64,000 nt of DNA from Hyaloperonospora brassicae (GCA_947650285.1 CANTFL010001487.1:1-64000); one strand, 5' to 3'; positions 12,621 to 26,084 are shown, counted from the stretch's first letter. Program-made: numbers and translations. Notes: a model not told the origin generated them from the sequence alone.

Positions 12621-13302
12621 AATTGACGTCCCTCATGGCCACACAATCTGAGGGATAAGTTAGTAGACACGCGAGTCACTTTTTATTCGACGAAGGGCCA
12701 AATATCCTACCCGGGAGAAGTCGACGCGTGTATTTTGCTGCCAAATCAGTTCTGTTTAACTTCAAATGACCAAATCCAAACCTATGACTATGCCTATCTG
12801 TTCGCTAGATCACTGCTGCATATTTCCTGTCTATGTAATTAGCATCTAAAAATGTGGTTCACAGCAGATATTCAAGGGCGGATCGCTCTGTAGTTGGTCG
12901 TTCGGGAGCGGATCGCTTTGTAGCAGATCACGGTATGTGGTTCGCAAAAATTATGCGCTCACAAGACTACGCGGTTCACATCCAGGACAGATGATGGTCA
13001 ATCTTTTCCGTCTTTGATCTGGCATCCATCATCAAATAGATGTCACTCCTGAGACCACGAATGAAATATGCCTTCACCGATTCACTCCTCCAGCCTTCTC
13101 CCATATTAACCCATTATTTATTGTTGTTTTTGAGCACGTAATCCAGATGCTGTTCACCTCTCGACTGATCCGGTCCGTGAAGCTTGGTGATCCAAGCCCT
13201 TAATCAGGGTTAATGTTCGGTCAATTGTCGATCCTTGACTACACTCTTTCTTGACCTTTAGGTGTATCAATCCGCATAACTTCAACATTCTTTTTCGTGC
13301 AC

Positions 13303-14345
13303 TCAATCTTTTAAGCACGCTCTTTCTGCTAATGGACCAATATCTGAGCGCGCTTTACCAATCCAATTAATTTTGCACTTGATGCGGTTCGTACGATCCA
13401 CATATCCATCACTCTTTCTCTGCGCTTCTCCACAACACCTTTGGATGGTTTTACTGGCACATCTTCGTCTACCACCATCGTAGATATAGACGCTTTGCAA
13501 TATATAAACGGGATGAGATCAACTGACTAGTATGTATAAAAGAGTCGTTTGCTTTCTCTCTATATCCTGCTTGGTGGCTCACAAGGATCTTGAAGTCTGA
13601 TTGATGGCATCTCTCGAAAGCTTTGCAGTCCGCATTGTCGTTGACGCAACGGGCACAACCTCGTAAGTAGACCGTAGATATGGTTTCATAGCTACCTATT
13701 AAAGTCACTGTGTACTGCAACCTTACATCAAAGCACTTCAGTGACCATAATGCAGAAACAATATTTATCGTCGTGTAACAAGCTATGAACCACAAGTATT
13801 TCCATAATTGTTGTTGTATAAGCATACTAAATTGTTCATCGTTACTTATGTTTACCACGTACACGAAGTTCTCAAGAACGTTGTATCAATTTCTTTATTT
13901 TCTTATGTTTTTGGGCTCGTTCAGACGTCACGTCTCGTTATTGTGAAATACGTGGCGTCTAGGACCGTAAGTAGACATGCACTCAACCACTTACTTCTTT
14001 TCTTGTAATAAATTTTAACCTTTGGAAGCCCATAAATGTGTGGGTAAAACTCATATTCGTTTCGTGGATATCCAATATGCATCCATTCGTCATCCGCACC
14101 TAATTTAAAGAAATGTCCCATAGAAATTTGTGCAAAAGTCGGTAGAGGTAATCAACATTTTCTTCTGGTATGTACTTCTTATCCGCGGATGCCGCATCGA
14201 TGTACAGGCCGCAGAGAATTCTTTGCAGCTTCAAACTGCAACCTATTTCGCTTAGTAGAGCTCACCGATTGATGTGAAATCGATGGATGACCATGAGAGC
14301 CAACAGGATGCCCGGGTCTATGCAAAATTTATGTTTTTAGGCCTC
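13303..14345 (-). pseudogene. Minus-strand protein-coding remnant, family unknown
   Basis: Reading the minus strand from about 14345 downward gives a convincing protein-like segment containing SLKLQRILCGLYIDAASADK and then YIPEENVDYLYRLLHKFLWD. A one-base frame change follows, then a segment with WMHIGYPRNEYEFYPHIYGL (to about 14020). Lower down, 13469-13864 is open for 131 codons with a hydrophobic stretch and a CARCVNDNADCKAFERC cluster. At least one in-frame stop and one frame change interrupt the whole. It could be a dead gene or an intron-containing gene with unseen exon borders. I do not recognise the family. Confidence 0.3.
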
Positions 14346-17300
14346 CGCATCAGGTAGAACATCGAGATGATAAGTATAACTCGATTACTGTACGAGATTC
14401 TCTCTTCCAATTCTTCTTGAATGCGCTTAATATTTCATAATTTTATTGAGTGCTACCTACAACACTTTTTCGCAAAGAGGCTGCAAAAGCTACCAGTGTA
14501 AAACAAATTCTTCGAGTCGTAGCAATTTTGGCTGTCTAAATGGTATTGCAGCTATTGCGCCTGCTACTTCTGCTGCATCTACTCGAAATTTGTGCCTGTA
14601 CGGCACCCACAGGTTTGAAGTAAACAGTCTGTGACGGTTCACGTCCGATTTCTACTTGTTTTCTATGGATATACGCAGTGTTAGTATACATCATTTATAT
14701 ACAAACTTAAACTCTGCAGAAGAGACCTTGCCGTCCACAACAGAAAAGACCGATTCGTAGCCGAGAATTGTAGACGCTCGTTCTCAACCAGTTATCAGTC
14801 TAAATTTGCAAGAGAATCACCACAAGTAATTTGGCAAGCACTTTCTACCGTTAAAAATCTCTATATCGCGCGTTACAAGCGCGCATCTGGTGATAACAAC
14901 ATAGGCACACTTATCTATGTTTTGATTACCAGATGCACACTTGTAACGCTCTAAGTTGTCATATGACAAAATTGAGGAGTGTATATTTATACGCTGCTAC
15001 AAACTAGTTCTTGTACAGCAGATAAGTCGCTTCGAGAAATTTCAAGGCTTGGCGGGAAATTTCTATTTTGTCCTAGTCAATTGTTGATTATATTCCACTG
15101 CCTTTTTATTTTACAACGAACTGTTCCAGTGCTTTTCTAAGCTTTGTAGGCTACACAGCTTGTACAGGTCTTTCATTGTCGAGCAAACATATTTTTGCTG
15201 ATGCGGTACTGACACTAAAGCAATTTATTGTTGTCATCGCCAAAAAATACAGTGGATAACGCATTCATTAAGACCAGTTCACGATTAGCGACAAACGTCT
15301 TTGTAACTACCAACATTGACGCTCAAAAGGTTACCCTACGCACGTTACCCAGCCATGAAACACTACGCAGATTTAAATGCTGATTGTGTGGCCGAGCCAC
15401 CCACATCGTGCATTAAATTCAACTTAAAACGGTTGGTATCGTACGTTGGGTCAGTTAACCAAACGTAACCAGCGTTTAATCAGCGGTCAATTTCGTTGTC
15501 AAAAGAGAAGGTAATGAGCAAATACGTCAATTCTCGGTAAGCACCACATTTGGCGAAAAATGGTTCGTCAGATCGGCATTAAAGGCCATCAAGTTAAGCA
15601 ACAAGCGTAGAAAGACGAGCCAGGATGAAAGCTCGCTCTATTTGCTTGGCATTGTATACATCTCGGGGGGAGGGGGGTTATTGAATAATTACGAAATCGA
15701 ATGGGAGTCACTACTTGGCCAGGTATCTGTCGATCAACTGCAACTTGAATTACTACTTTGCACCACTATTCGGTCTTTTGCGTCCTTGCGAATGAAAGGC
15801 TGGATCCGTATAGGGTTCGTGAATATGATTGTGGATCTTAACTTGAACTTCCGAGTGAGCCTATTGTTCATCCCGTCGAACTCAACTTCTGGCCGTACAG
15901 CCTGGGTCAAGTCGGAATCGAACACGCTTGCGTCAGCTACATGAGTAATGGGCTTCTCCTTTTGCGGCGCTTACACACTGCAAAGTTATATCTTTGGAGT
16001 CACCATCTTTCTTATTCCCGACTTGCATATTGTACATAACAGTCATAATGTAGCTTTATCAGCGAAACGTGATTCTAGAGCAGCACGCGCAATTTTAAGA
16101 TTAGCCCAGGTGCGTTTTATGTTCATGGTATCGATTCATGCCAATGTATGTGGTGTATTGAATATCGATGTCTGTGCAAAAAAAATCAATCGTTGATACC
16201 GATCAAAAGCCGTATTAGTGTGTTCAATTTTGATTTGATTGGCAAATTACAATTCTTTCCAAATGAGGGTGTGTAGTAGTTAGCGAAAGATTTGAAGTTA
16301 AAAGCGGCATCCTATATTTAAAGAAAAAAATTGAATGAGCCTGCACGATAAAGCATTTTCGGGCGCGGATCTGGCTCAGCATCGATAACGGCTCTGCTTA
16401 AAAAATACATACGAAGCGTTAGTCTCGTTACCTTGCACTAAGAATGGTTTATTTTGTAAATTCCGCAATTTTTCGATACAAATGGCACCTGCATGCACGA
16501 AACCTACCTATACTACATGCATTTACGAAAAAGCATAAAAAGTTGTTTGATTTAATTTCTAATTATTCGATCAATGTAGGTTATTGACAATTTACTTACT
16601 GAGTTTTTACCTTAAAATACTAATATGTATAATGATCTATTCTGGACAAACATCTGTACATAAGTATATGTGTGCTGACCGACTGCGCACTTGTCATTGC
16701 ATAATTAGCTTTGCTAGACTTACGATCTTGTTCCTTCATGGTCAATCAGAGTCAATATGTAGAAGTTTCAAAAGCTACTGTACGAAAACAGCCTTAAAGT
16801 CAATATCATTTAATTTTTATTGCAGGTAACAGCCTCGTTGACATTGGAGTTATAAATGTCATGTGGTCAGCATAAATGTTATGATATACCCTTACGCGGT
16901 TCATTATTTTCGAACACAACATTTACAATTTTATTGTAAAGTCAATACAATTAGACCCGCTGCCGATCAGACTATTTCCATATTGACATGTAGTCGATAA
17001 ATTACCTATCACACAATTAGTATGCGACGTATGTCCGTACAGTTTATATAATTTCAGACAAAATGAAGTTGCACGTCTACTGCGTCCACGATATGATGTA
17101 CCCTAGTGCAAATTTTTTAGCGATCAATTGAATTTTTCTCACGCAACTAGATAAAAATTATGATCCGGTCGATTCATGTGGGAAGCCAGGGCATGAAAGT
17201 GTCTACTTGGACGCATAGTCAATTTTATATGGATACTGCATCTTACTCGAATAAAGTACATTGAGTATCGATTACTTTGGGTCGGTCGGATTAATATTAT

Positions 17301-19060
17301 GGACATGTTGCATGTAGTTGATCATAGTACACTCCGTTTTTATATCTAGGCCAGGCGGCTGGGAGTAAAATATCTGCTTTTCATAACATCTCATTTTCAC
17401 AATAAGAGCGTGACAAAAATAGGAGGTTTAATTGAGTATAAGATTACCAATACTCATTCTTTTTAACTTCAATCGAAAGGACTACGTAGAGAAATTTTGT
17501 ACCTGTCCATTGTAAAATCGATATATATGTGAATTTTACAACACGGATAGTAATATAAACTTATGTTACCGTTCAATCCTTGTCTTTAATACATATCAAC
17601 GATAAAATAATGATGATATGCGAGCACCTTTATCAATGAATGACATAGTACACATGCTCTTTTATCGAAGTTTGGTGTCAGCATTTAAAGTTTACATAAC
17701 TATACGTTCAAGATTTTACAATTATGTGATAGGCTATATAGACAGTAATTTAAAGAATCTACTAAACTGGTGGGGTTTTCCTTGACCAAATTGGTATAAA
17801 CTATTTTTTTTATTCGATACCGCTCTACAAGGTCAATCCCATACACATTTTAGGAGGCGTTGGTGGCTTTGTTAAAATCATGCTTATTCATACCAATTGC
17901 TTAATCGAACGGCGTACTGCACTTTGACAGCACACATCAGGCCAGTCTCCACACAATGGAACTAAAGAAAAACATAGGCTCTACAGTACTATTCAATTTA
18001 TATATTTATAATTTTTAGAAGCCGTAATTTTAATTAATTGATATATATTGCTTCTGATGTCAAACAGAAAAACTTATTACAGCCTTGAAGGCTAAGCTTA
18101 GAATTTTCCTGCCTCTTTTCGGTACAAATTTGTTAGTGCCGCCCTGTGTATCCTTGGGCTTATACTTTATTGTTGTAGTCATTATTATGGATATGTTAAG
18201 CAAAAAAAAATTAACAACGGAAGTAATAACGAAGAAGGGTAGTAAAAAAGAATTTGTCAGTTACCATCATTAATCAGAGTGCACAATATCTCGTGAAGTT
18301 GATAAAATAATAAAATATGTAAATATGCGCTAGATATAGGAGGTTATTTATTGCACCGTTAATGTCAAATTCCTTTTTTATCACGTATTTTCCTCCGTGC
18401 ACGATTATCGATCAAAGTAAAATTCTAGTCCTATTAATCCCGCAATAAAATACCGATACATAAGCGAGCTGCCAATTCCATGTGTTTTTTATATCATTTG
18501 AAACAGAATTATTCATGGTACAGTTTAAGTAAACAATTGGTTCGCAAATGGGATGTTATGTGAATGATCATCACGTAAAATAGCTGAAAAACGACTAATA
18601 TAAGATGGAATTCTTGCGAACTATCAGAATATTTATAGTGTGAGGTATATTTTATTGTATTGTCCCAGTATGGTGCTAAATGAAAGGCAATACTGCATTG
18701 CAGGTCCATCGTTGGAGTTACATAACAATTATATTTCTCTGCAATCAGAGGCAAATGTGTAAATAAAACATTTCTAAAGAAGCAACCTAAAATTTTGATC
18801 ATTTCCCTAGATAATTTCAACATGCCATTTTTTTTAACATGGCCTCAAACTTTTTGGGCATTGTTTCCACCCACCTTGTCCATTTGAACATAATTGTGGG
18901 TTACAAATCATATGTGTTCTATATTCAGCATTATCTTTGGCACCATGGGCTTTTCATTTCTATTAATATAGGCTTTTAAATTGAATATATTATTATCACT
19001 TTTTATTTATATCATTATTGAGCTATACATTAGCAAAAGGGTTTTGGTGCTCACAAACAG
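14346..19060. other. AT-rich intergenic tract with only weak coding scraps
   Basis: No intact gene is visible. One minus-strand open segment (15734-15925) has protein-like composition and lies in a slightly GC-richer patch. Another at 18509-18823 is preceded, after a frame change, by FKWTRWVETMPKKFEAM. Both look like single broken exons or transposon scraps and neither has a recognisable domain. Confidence 0.45.
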
Positions 19061-19062
19061 CG

Positions 19063-19293
19063 CTAAAGATTGAGTATTTTTTGTACATTATACATGTTTA
19101 TCCTCTCGGATAACGATTTATTACTTAACATACTTGGCATCGGAGATGTCGCATCATCAAAGGCTAACAATACTAGCCTTTTTTCATCCACAATTAGTGT
19201 AATTGATATAGGTATTTTATTTACAATCGTCGTCAAATTGGCACTAGCATCCACAAACACTGTTGTAACCTCTCTTTCATCTTCTCATTGATG
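19063..19293 (-). pseudogene. Short protein-like open segment, possible dead gene fragment
   Basis: The minus strand is open for about 75 codons, with a composition unlike random AT-rich DNA (for example TTVFVDASANLTTIVNKIPI and then LVLLAFDDATSPMPS). No ATG-led gene structure or domain is evident. It could be an isolated exon. The call is weak. Confidence 0.2.
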
Positions 19294-20245
19294 AATCCAA
19301 AAGTAAATTATATTAAGTACCATAAATCAACTAGAAGAAAGTTGGTTGATTATTATATAAAATTTAAGAGTGACGGACTTTATTCGTATTTCGACTTTTT
19401 ATTTACTAAATAGATATGTAATGTTAAATTTTTGACTGGTCCATTCACCCACATAATAATTTCGGTGGCGTATTATTCTATCCTAATACGAAGATAATTA
19501 ATCTAGGTGTAAGTCCTACTAATTTTATCTTGGTAAATTGTGAGATTGACATATCACCATGGAACGAGGGTTGTTCACCTTGTTCCGTATTCAAACCGAC
19601 AGTCGTACAATTTGATAGCACTCATTACACAATACATTTTGATGCTTTTGGTTTTGTTAAGTGTATATTACATAGAACGGAGTAATTTCAAGATCATACA
19701 GCTGTATGCACCACTTGTATTGTGCTAGAATAAGGTCAAGCGGTGTTCTTGTCTCGGACTTACATATTTTCTATACTCTATATTATTCATTGATCATCTT
19801 GAAATAAAAATGACAATAAGATCAATTTTGGCGCCTTCGCATATTGTTGATGTTCATAAATGCGCTTTGGGCTAGTACAGTGAATAAATGGATGCGAAGA
19901 TCAATTGAATGTCATTTAATTACTTATCAGTGTACGTTCATCATTTTTAGTTTTAACGAGTGAGTCTTTCCATTGCATCATTGATGACACTGAACATCAT
20001 AACAGCAAAGTAGGTTGTAGGTTTATAGAAACCTATTTAGCTGCTTCATCCTGTAGGACTGGCTATCTATCACACCTTTTGACTTTATAGTAAATGTTTA
20101 ACAAGTTCTACTAGCCAATCCCTTGTTCGTCGCACCCAGCAGAATGACCATAACGTGCACGTGATACCCGTCGGAACCAATTTCGTTTCCTATGCGGTAA
20201 CTTTTGTGCTTGCTTAAAAATCTAGCTGTTACGATCTTGTGTCGG

Positions 20246-20640
20246 TCAGGATGCATTTATGTTTGTAAGAACAGACAAGTTTAAAGACGTATATTTTACA
20301 ATAATAAAATACATGTACCTAAACTTATACAGCAAGTCGTATAAGCACGTCAATGATATACAAGTAGCCGTATATGTAGCAACATGCGTCCATGCCAAAG
20401 TGTTCTTCATTAAGTGGTCCATGCGTAATTTGATAGCTCCCATAGACCATAGGAATTCGCGTGGCCCAAGTACTGCGTTAGTCTTTTTTACATTCGTACA
20501 AGCTTTCAATCAAATACGCTCTTGCTCAGAGGTATCGCTAATGAATTGTTTTGCATCATCCACAACATTTTTGAAACTCCCTGATTTCTCCGAACTCGTT
20601 TCAAACACTTAGCCATGGTCATTTCCGATGAATGTAACAG
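20246..20640 (-). pseudogene. Broken minus-strand ORF, unknown family
   Basis: One minus-strand frame reads a plausible hydrophilic segment (ETSSEKSGSFKNVVDDAKQF and onward), reaches a TGA, and continues in the same frame through LGPREFLWSMGAIKLRMDHL. A single stop in an otherwise continuous coding-like frame suggests a pseudogene. No family was recognised. Confidence 0.25.
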
Positions 20641-20699
20641 ATCCAGTCCCAGATGAATAATTTGCTCTTGTACGTAAATTATATATATGCTGTTATGTC

Positions 20700-22120
20700 A
20701 GTACCCTAGCCACCATTGCGGCTGTTCAAGGCTAAAAATTTTGTTGTTAAGATGGATACAGTGCGTACCCAGCGCCATCTAGTGTGACAATAGCTTTTTC
20801 TTTTTTGCGGGTTCTGCGAAACCCTAAATTGACTTTTGTTTGCTAGTATTCTTCATGATCGCGCAGCTTTAGTCGTGTTTTTCGAAAAGCTGTTGAGTTG
20901 AGCAGTAACAAAACAAGCTTTTCCAGATTTTTGGCATCATGTAAAATTTACGATGAGCTAGTCAAAGTTTTTAGGTGCTTGACAATGATGACGTCATCGT
21001 GCATTAACATGGTAGAGGCGATGGTTCAATATCGCCTGGTGTGCATCGTCACTTGATTTAGGATTTGTGCAAATGTTGCAGACCACGGTCGCCGTAGTTG
21101 GTGACCGCTTGTTGGTGCTTCGTGTATTTTAGTAAATTAGAATCCGATCGCCATCATGTTGTTTAATAGACATGCCTCTATGGGTCTTGACGGTTCCTAT
21201 ACCATTTGCAGAAGCCTTAGTAGCCACTTCTTCGCCAGCGGCATTCGCCATGGGCGAATCCCGGATAATAAACAGTCGTGCCATATTCGATACATAAGGA
21301 TCCTTTAATTCGTGCAGATTTCTGAGACGAAGTACATCTAATATATTCGACGTTTTGCGGTTTTTATTAGAAATTTACTTGCCGGATACAATTTTTTTCA
21401 AACATCCAATTTATCATGTTCCACCGTTACACGCCAGTGTTTCTAGGTATTGCCTACTGGCTAATGATTAATTAAGAGCATTAATCAATTTCAGCCGGTT
21501 TAAATTCCTCTACGACCGAAAGCAAGGTCCAACAGAAGAACACATGAGGCATTTGCCTCACTGCTACTACTCCCTAAATACTATTCAGCGAGTATAGCCC
21601 TCGAATAAGCTTGAGATAAGCAACGAATAGCAGGGTAGAAGTCGAATGAATGACACCTAATGTGTCCAAAACAAGTATCGATAGCTGGACAGACAGTCAC
21701 GGCCGGTACAGAGCGTGTAGATCTTAGCCGTAGAGGGCAGTAACAGATCGTTACAATACCACCTATACCGACTGCTGGACTTACGGAAAGGAATGTGCTC
21801 GTCTTTATCACTCTGAATCTACCGGATCTACACTAAATTCATGTCTTAAGTCAATGTTGCGGAATTTTAAGCAGTACATCTCACGTCATGTCAAATAGTG
21901 TTCTTCAGTTCTACTTTTCAAAATCGGGTTTTACGAATATTTTGTTATCGATATTAAAATACATCGTATTCTGTTTTGATGCCAAATCAATTTCCAAACC
22001 AATAAACTCGCTGACATTAAAGGCAAAGCGTACATATTTTTGTATTAGGCTATTGCTAGTGGCGTGCATGTAAGTTGTACCGAAACTCAAAAGATTCTAT
22101 TATAATAATGTACTGATTTT
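20700..22120. other. Intergenic, nothing recognised
   Basis: Mixed-composition DNA without a credible gene, repeat boundary or RNA gene that I can support. Confidence 0.5.
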
Positions 22121-22124
22121 GAAT

Positions 22125-22368
22125 GCATGGTTGAACCTGAGTTTATAACGGTCCATATGGTGGGAACGCAGAGGACTGCGTGCGCTTTGTAAAATGATTA
22201 TTCGGGCACTAAAGTTACCGAATGTAACGACAACTTCGACACTTTCAACCGTATGACGCTTAGATCTGACTCTAATCACTAACAGCACCGGAAGGAGAAA
22301 ACTCTACGTGCTTAAGCCATAATTGAATGATTGATGTATTGGATTTTGTTGGTCGCGGCAGAAAAATA
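22125..22368 (-). repeat. Degenerate copy of a protein-like repeat (partner at 61971-62207)
   Basis: On the minus strand this stretch aligns by eye with 61971-62207. Both share GCGACCRACAAAATCC, then CATCAATCATTC, then AGCGTCATACGGT and AGTGTCGAAGTTGTCG. In protein terms both encode VIRVRSKRHTV-x-SVEVVV. This copy has an in-frame stop and a frame change near its middle; the partner is fully open. It is either a gene family fragment or a piece of an undescribed repeat. Confidence 0.6.
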
Positions 22369-22655
22369 TCACACACCAAATGTAAGTAAGTCCTGATCGC
22401 TCCCACCAAAGATTGCGGTACAATGATTTTTATATAAATACATTACATTCATTTTAAGTGATCTAACACCTCGCCGATGTCCCGCCGAAGGAGGCCTACA
22501 CAACCCCAGGCAGCTATGCTAACAACGTAGTTTCTAGCTTGTGCAGGTACGAGACCCTATTGAGGTAGGTAATCTACAGCTCCTCGTCAAGGTGGGCCGT
22601 AGGCGAATGCTTGGAACTCCAGTGATGCATTTCCCCCTGAGGAATTCAGAACCCC

Positions 22656-23021
22656 TCACCGAGCCGGACAAAGCTGCGCGAAAGCCGCAGCCCGCACTTG
22701 GGTACTTGTGTTAGTGTTCACAGAAATGTTTGCCAAAGTATCCGTTATTTTAATAAACTGTCGGAGATGATGTGTCAAATGCACGAAGGTAAGCTGATCC
22801 GAGATGGCGCGACATTGATCATAGTCATCACGTGATCGTGATGGCATGGGTGGTTGCCGCCGCAAAATGTGTTGGAGGATGAGTTGAATGTACCCGACAA
22901 CGATGATCCCGCTTAAATTATAGTATAGCGCCTTGCGTCGCCCAACAAGGAGACCTCTGCATTCCGCGCAATTGTTTGTACTGGACCTGGAGGCGTACGA
23001 CACAATGGCCATCCAGTGCAT
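22656..23021 (-). pseudogene. LINE RNase H domain, degenerate
   Basis: The minus strand reads STNNCAECRGLLVG followed by YNLSGIIVVGYIQLILQHI and, later, a conserved DQCRAISDQLTFV and TDTLANISVNTNTS tail. This is the layout of the RNase H domain at the C-terminus of L1-type oomycete LINEs. The catalytic positions look damaged: the expected Glu of the N-A-E motif is kept, but the following V-G-D-S-type position reads G-Y-I. Frame changes on both sides confirm decay. Confidence 0.65.
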
Positions 23022-23529
23022 ACGGGACAGAATAGCATCCTAGCGAACACATACAATAACCGAGCCGAATCTACATGGTCCCGGATTGCCTCGAGCCTTG
23101 CCGTCGAAAAACAGCACGGACTGAAAGTTTGTCGCAGCAAACTGTACTGCGCGCTGAAGACTTATCCCCACGCGGTCTTGTAAGTGCCGAAAACTGCGAT
23201 ATCTGCGGCTAGATGTAAGGCATTAGCGTTAGCGTGATCGTGCGTGTGATGTGTGATGGTCAGTGCCCCTTGGTGAAGCCGCGCTTCCAGCAACAGTGAC
23301 GCGCGATGACGTGTGCTAGCTAAATGAGACGATATGCATCGGCATCTTCTCGTCCATATCGCCTGAGAAGTCTGGACACTTTCAAGCCTCCAGTGTTGGA
23401 GGAGAACGTTACATAAACGGCTTGCGATAAGGCCCTTCGTGGACGAAGAAAGAGTTTGAAAACGTTGGTGCATGATGGCCCAGACACCGGGTGTTACTGA
23501 AGCTAAATGAAGACCGAACACGTGACAGG

Positions 23530-23766
23530 CTAGAGAGCGCTAGTGCTGTCGATCCCTAACGTCTTCCATGGCTCGAGGAAGGTTTCCCAAAGGTGTCTCG
23601 ATTTCTGAGACGTCCAGAAGATATGAAAGGTGCCGAGATGGGCCGCATCGCAGTTGACAAAAGGGCATCCTGGGCGCCCCATTGAGCACGTCCCAATGTG
23701 CAAAAGTCCGTAAAAACCTGAGCCCCCCAAACAGTCGCCCCATGGATGGCGTATATATCCTTTCAA
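23530..23766 (-). pseudogene. LINE zinc-binding (zf-RVT) region
   Basis: A 78-codon minus-strand segment reads GCPFVNCDAAHLGTFHIFW followed by TSQKSRHLWETFLEPW. It matches the Cys/His spacing and the LW...F..PW ending of the zinc-binding region found downstream of LINE reverse transcriptases. One expected Cys (after FHIFWT) appears replaced by Ser. Confidence 0.6.
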
Positions 23767-25279
23767 GGTATGTAAATAAAGAGCCGCTGCGACCTCCTTG
23801 TCATCTTACCGCCAAGCCGCTACCCGTCCAATCACATCAGCACGTCCGTGGCGGGTGAAGGTTTCCGGTATGGCGCTCTTAAATTAATAACGCGCGCTTC
23901 GGCTAATGAGACCTTTCTGCCGTATTGCCGCTATTCGGTCCAGCGCAGGGTGAGAAAGAATGTATTTGATTTGTACCCCTGTCGGAGAAGTTTGTCGTAT
24001 TTGAGTCAGCAGATCTGGCCTGGAGTGCACCGTGACGCGCAACCCGTGCAATAAACAACCATTATCAATCGCTATAGTTAAATTGTTTTTTGTCCATAAG
24101 AATCAAGTACCCGGGCTGTGACGACCTGCTCAGAAGGGTGTGTGAGCACGCAAAGGTCTAAAGGAGCGATACGCTGGTACAGCAGTGGAGGATAATTGGA
24201 CACCAGCAAAATGATAAAGAGTCGTTAATCCGTATCCGAGACCGAGAAGTAAGGTGTCCACGTGATAACTCAGGCTTATGAAGTGTCCAGCTTAAAAGGT
24301 GACGCAACTCCAAGCAAGTCCGACCTGCGAGAAGATATTCAAATTGATGCTGGTCATGCTAATCATTAAGGAGCTTCAACGACCGTGGCGTGGTGTAAGG
24401 AATCCACTCGACGCTGCAACGCGTTATATGCCGCGTCGCAGAAGTGCCGCAATGGGCGAGTAGGGATACCGAGTAGGTCTCCTAGATCCAAAACCAAATC
24501 GTCTACACACACTGATGCGCCACGGCTGACGGATAATCGCATTTGCACCGTTGATTTACTCACAAGCTCCCTATCCTCAGGAAGAATATCAGGCAGCCCC
24601 GAATGTTTCTGCACCGACGCCCCTGCCGACCGAACCGTCGCTCCGACACAAAATCCTGACATGGAAGTGGTCGATTGACCGGGAGTGATGTGCCATGTAC
24701 TGGGCAGCTGATCAATGCCAAAGAGTAGAACTCGAAGTGCCCGGTCACCGACGGAAGTGACAATACCCCACTGAATACGGTAACATCTGCCATTGCCAGG
24801 AGATCGGCACGGATATCCAGGACGCCCGGTCCTAACTCTGTTTGAGACATTTTGGCGACAGCTTGAGCTATCCAGGTCTGTCGGCGACCCTCGATAACCC
24901 CAAAGAACCCATGCCATATTTATGTTTGAATGAAACATCGACTCGTTTGATCGTACCGGTAACCTTCCAAGATTGCCTTCCAACATAAAGCCTCTCTGTA
25001 ATATGATTGCTAAGGCGATACGAGATCGCTGCTTAATGGTCAAAGTTTGTGACTCGCCAGTCTCAACCGGAGCCGAAGTTGAGACTCCGCGAGCTCCCAG
25101 TTATCACCAACACTGGCCGTGCTACCTACTAGAATACCCAGATTATGACAAGATCCGCCCGGTTTCAGTAGTTTCATCGGCCAGTCCCAGGGCGTATCAG
25201 CCGGTAGGCCGGTCCCATGCATCAAAATAGCTGTCGTTTTGGCCTCATGAAGGATCAGCCCAGACACATCGCCGGAGCA

Positions 25280-26060
25280 TCATAAGGTGCGTGATACGGG
25301 ACCTTTTTGCGACGGCGAGCCAATGTAGACCGCCGTATCATCGGCATAGCCGGCTACACGCAGCGGGAAATCATAAGAGTCGATCTTAATGGGCACTCCG
25401 ATATGGCCACCGGCGAATCCAATTGCCGCTATAACGGTTCCAAGGACAGAACGAAAAGTAGAGGGGCAAGAGGGCAACCTTGCCAAACCCCACGAGTAAC
25501 CAAAACTGCCCTGGACCTGTCTCCATTCGCCATAAATAGCACCGTCGTACCGCAATGTAAGAGCTCGATAGAATTGACGAAGTGGGGTGGGAAGCCATAG
25601 CGACGCAAAGTGGCATATCAATATTCCTGATCGAACGTGTCATGAGCTTTTTTCAAGTCGAGGAGAAGTACCAGCGCCGCGTCAGCTGTACACGATTATG
25701 AAGCCGCCACTCGGGCCGCCTCAAAGAAGTCAAGCACGGTGTGAAATATGCTGTCCCTAAAATACCTTGTTGGCGTAAATTGACACGTGTAGGTAAGATA
25801 CCCTTGACTTGGGTAGCCATTATTCGCGTTAAAATCTTGTAGTACATATTGAGGAGAGCGAGCGCACGATAATTAAGTGGGATACTGCCATCTCCTAGTT
25901 TCTTCAATCAGAAAAATTCGGCTTGCCAGCAGGTTGCAGGATAGACCTGGTTGGTATACCATATTTGTACAACCTAATCAGCAAAGGCTCGAGAACCTCC
26001 GCATACCGACGGTAACAATCGTTGCCGAGTCTATCAGGTCCGCATGCCTTACCCTCCTTG
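25280..26060 (-). pseudogene. LINE reverse transcriptase core, frameshifted
   Basis: Three adjacent open pieces together cover motifs of a LINE RT: the GKACGPDRLGND entry motif, NYRALALLN, a DLKKAHDTFD motif (motif A region) and AGYADDTAVY (motif C). Stops occur between them, for example just after motif A near 25620, so no full-length protein can be made. Confidence 0.8.
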
Positions 26061-26084
26061 CAAAACTCAATGTTCGATTAGGGT

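Larger units (their letters stand above)
11053..13300 (+). pseudogene. Decayed plus-strand coding island (old retroelement or dead gene)
   Basis: Several protein-like open segments follow one another on the plus strand, separated by stops and frame changes. An ATG-led 37-codon ORF (11053-11166) carries an imperfect STNEG repeat. A segment ending at 11374 contains DNESDEGDLLDSPFAVRKRE. Another near 11480-11540 contains DEPGNLVKRPLLELSIDKP. Further scraps continue to about 12.4 kb. The base composition is also richer in GC than the flanks. The acidic, linker-like composition would fit a gag-like or host protein, but no catalytic motif survives, so the family is unknown. Confidence 0.35.
22455..26084 (-). 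mobile_element. Degenerate LINE, 3' part (RT, zinc-binding region, RNase H)
   Basis: This is the 3' portion of a non-LTR retrotransposon running right to left. From right to left, fingers/palm sequences of a LINE reverse transcriptase appear near 26040-25650 (GKACGPDRLGND; NYRALALLNMYYKILTRIMA; LLLDLKKAHDTF). They are followed by the YADD catalytic box at about 25325-25348, a zinc-binding block at 23530-23766, and an RNase H domain at 22656-23021. The sequence is interrupted by many frame changes and stops, so it is dead. The 3' end near 22455 is inferred from the fall in coding-like sequence and an A-rich minus-strand end. Confidence 0.8.
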
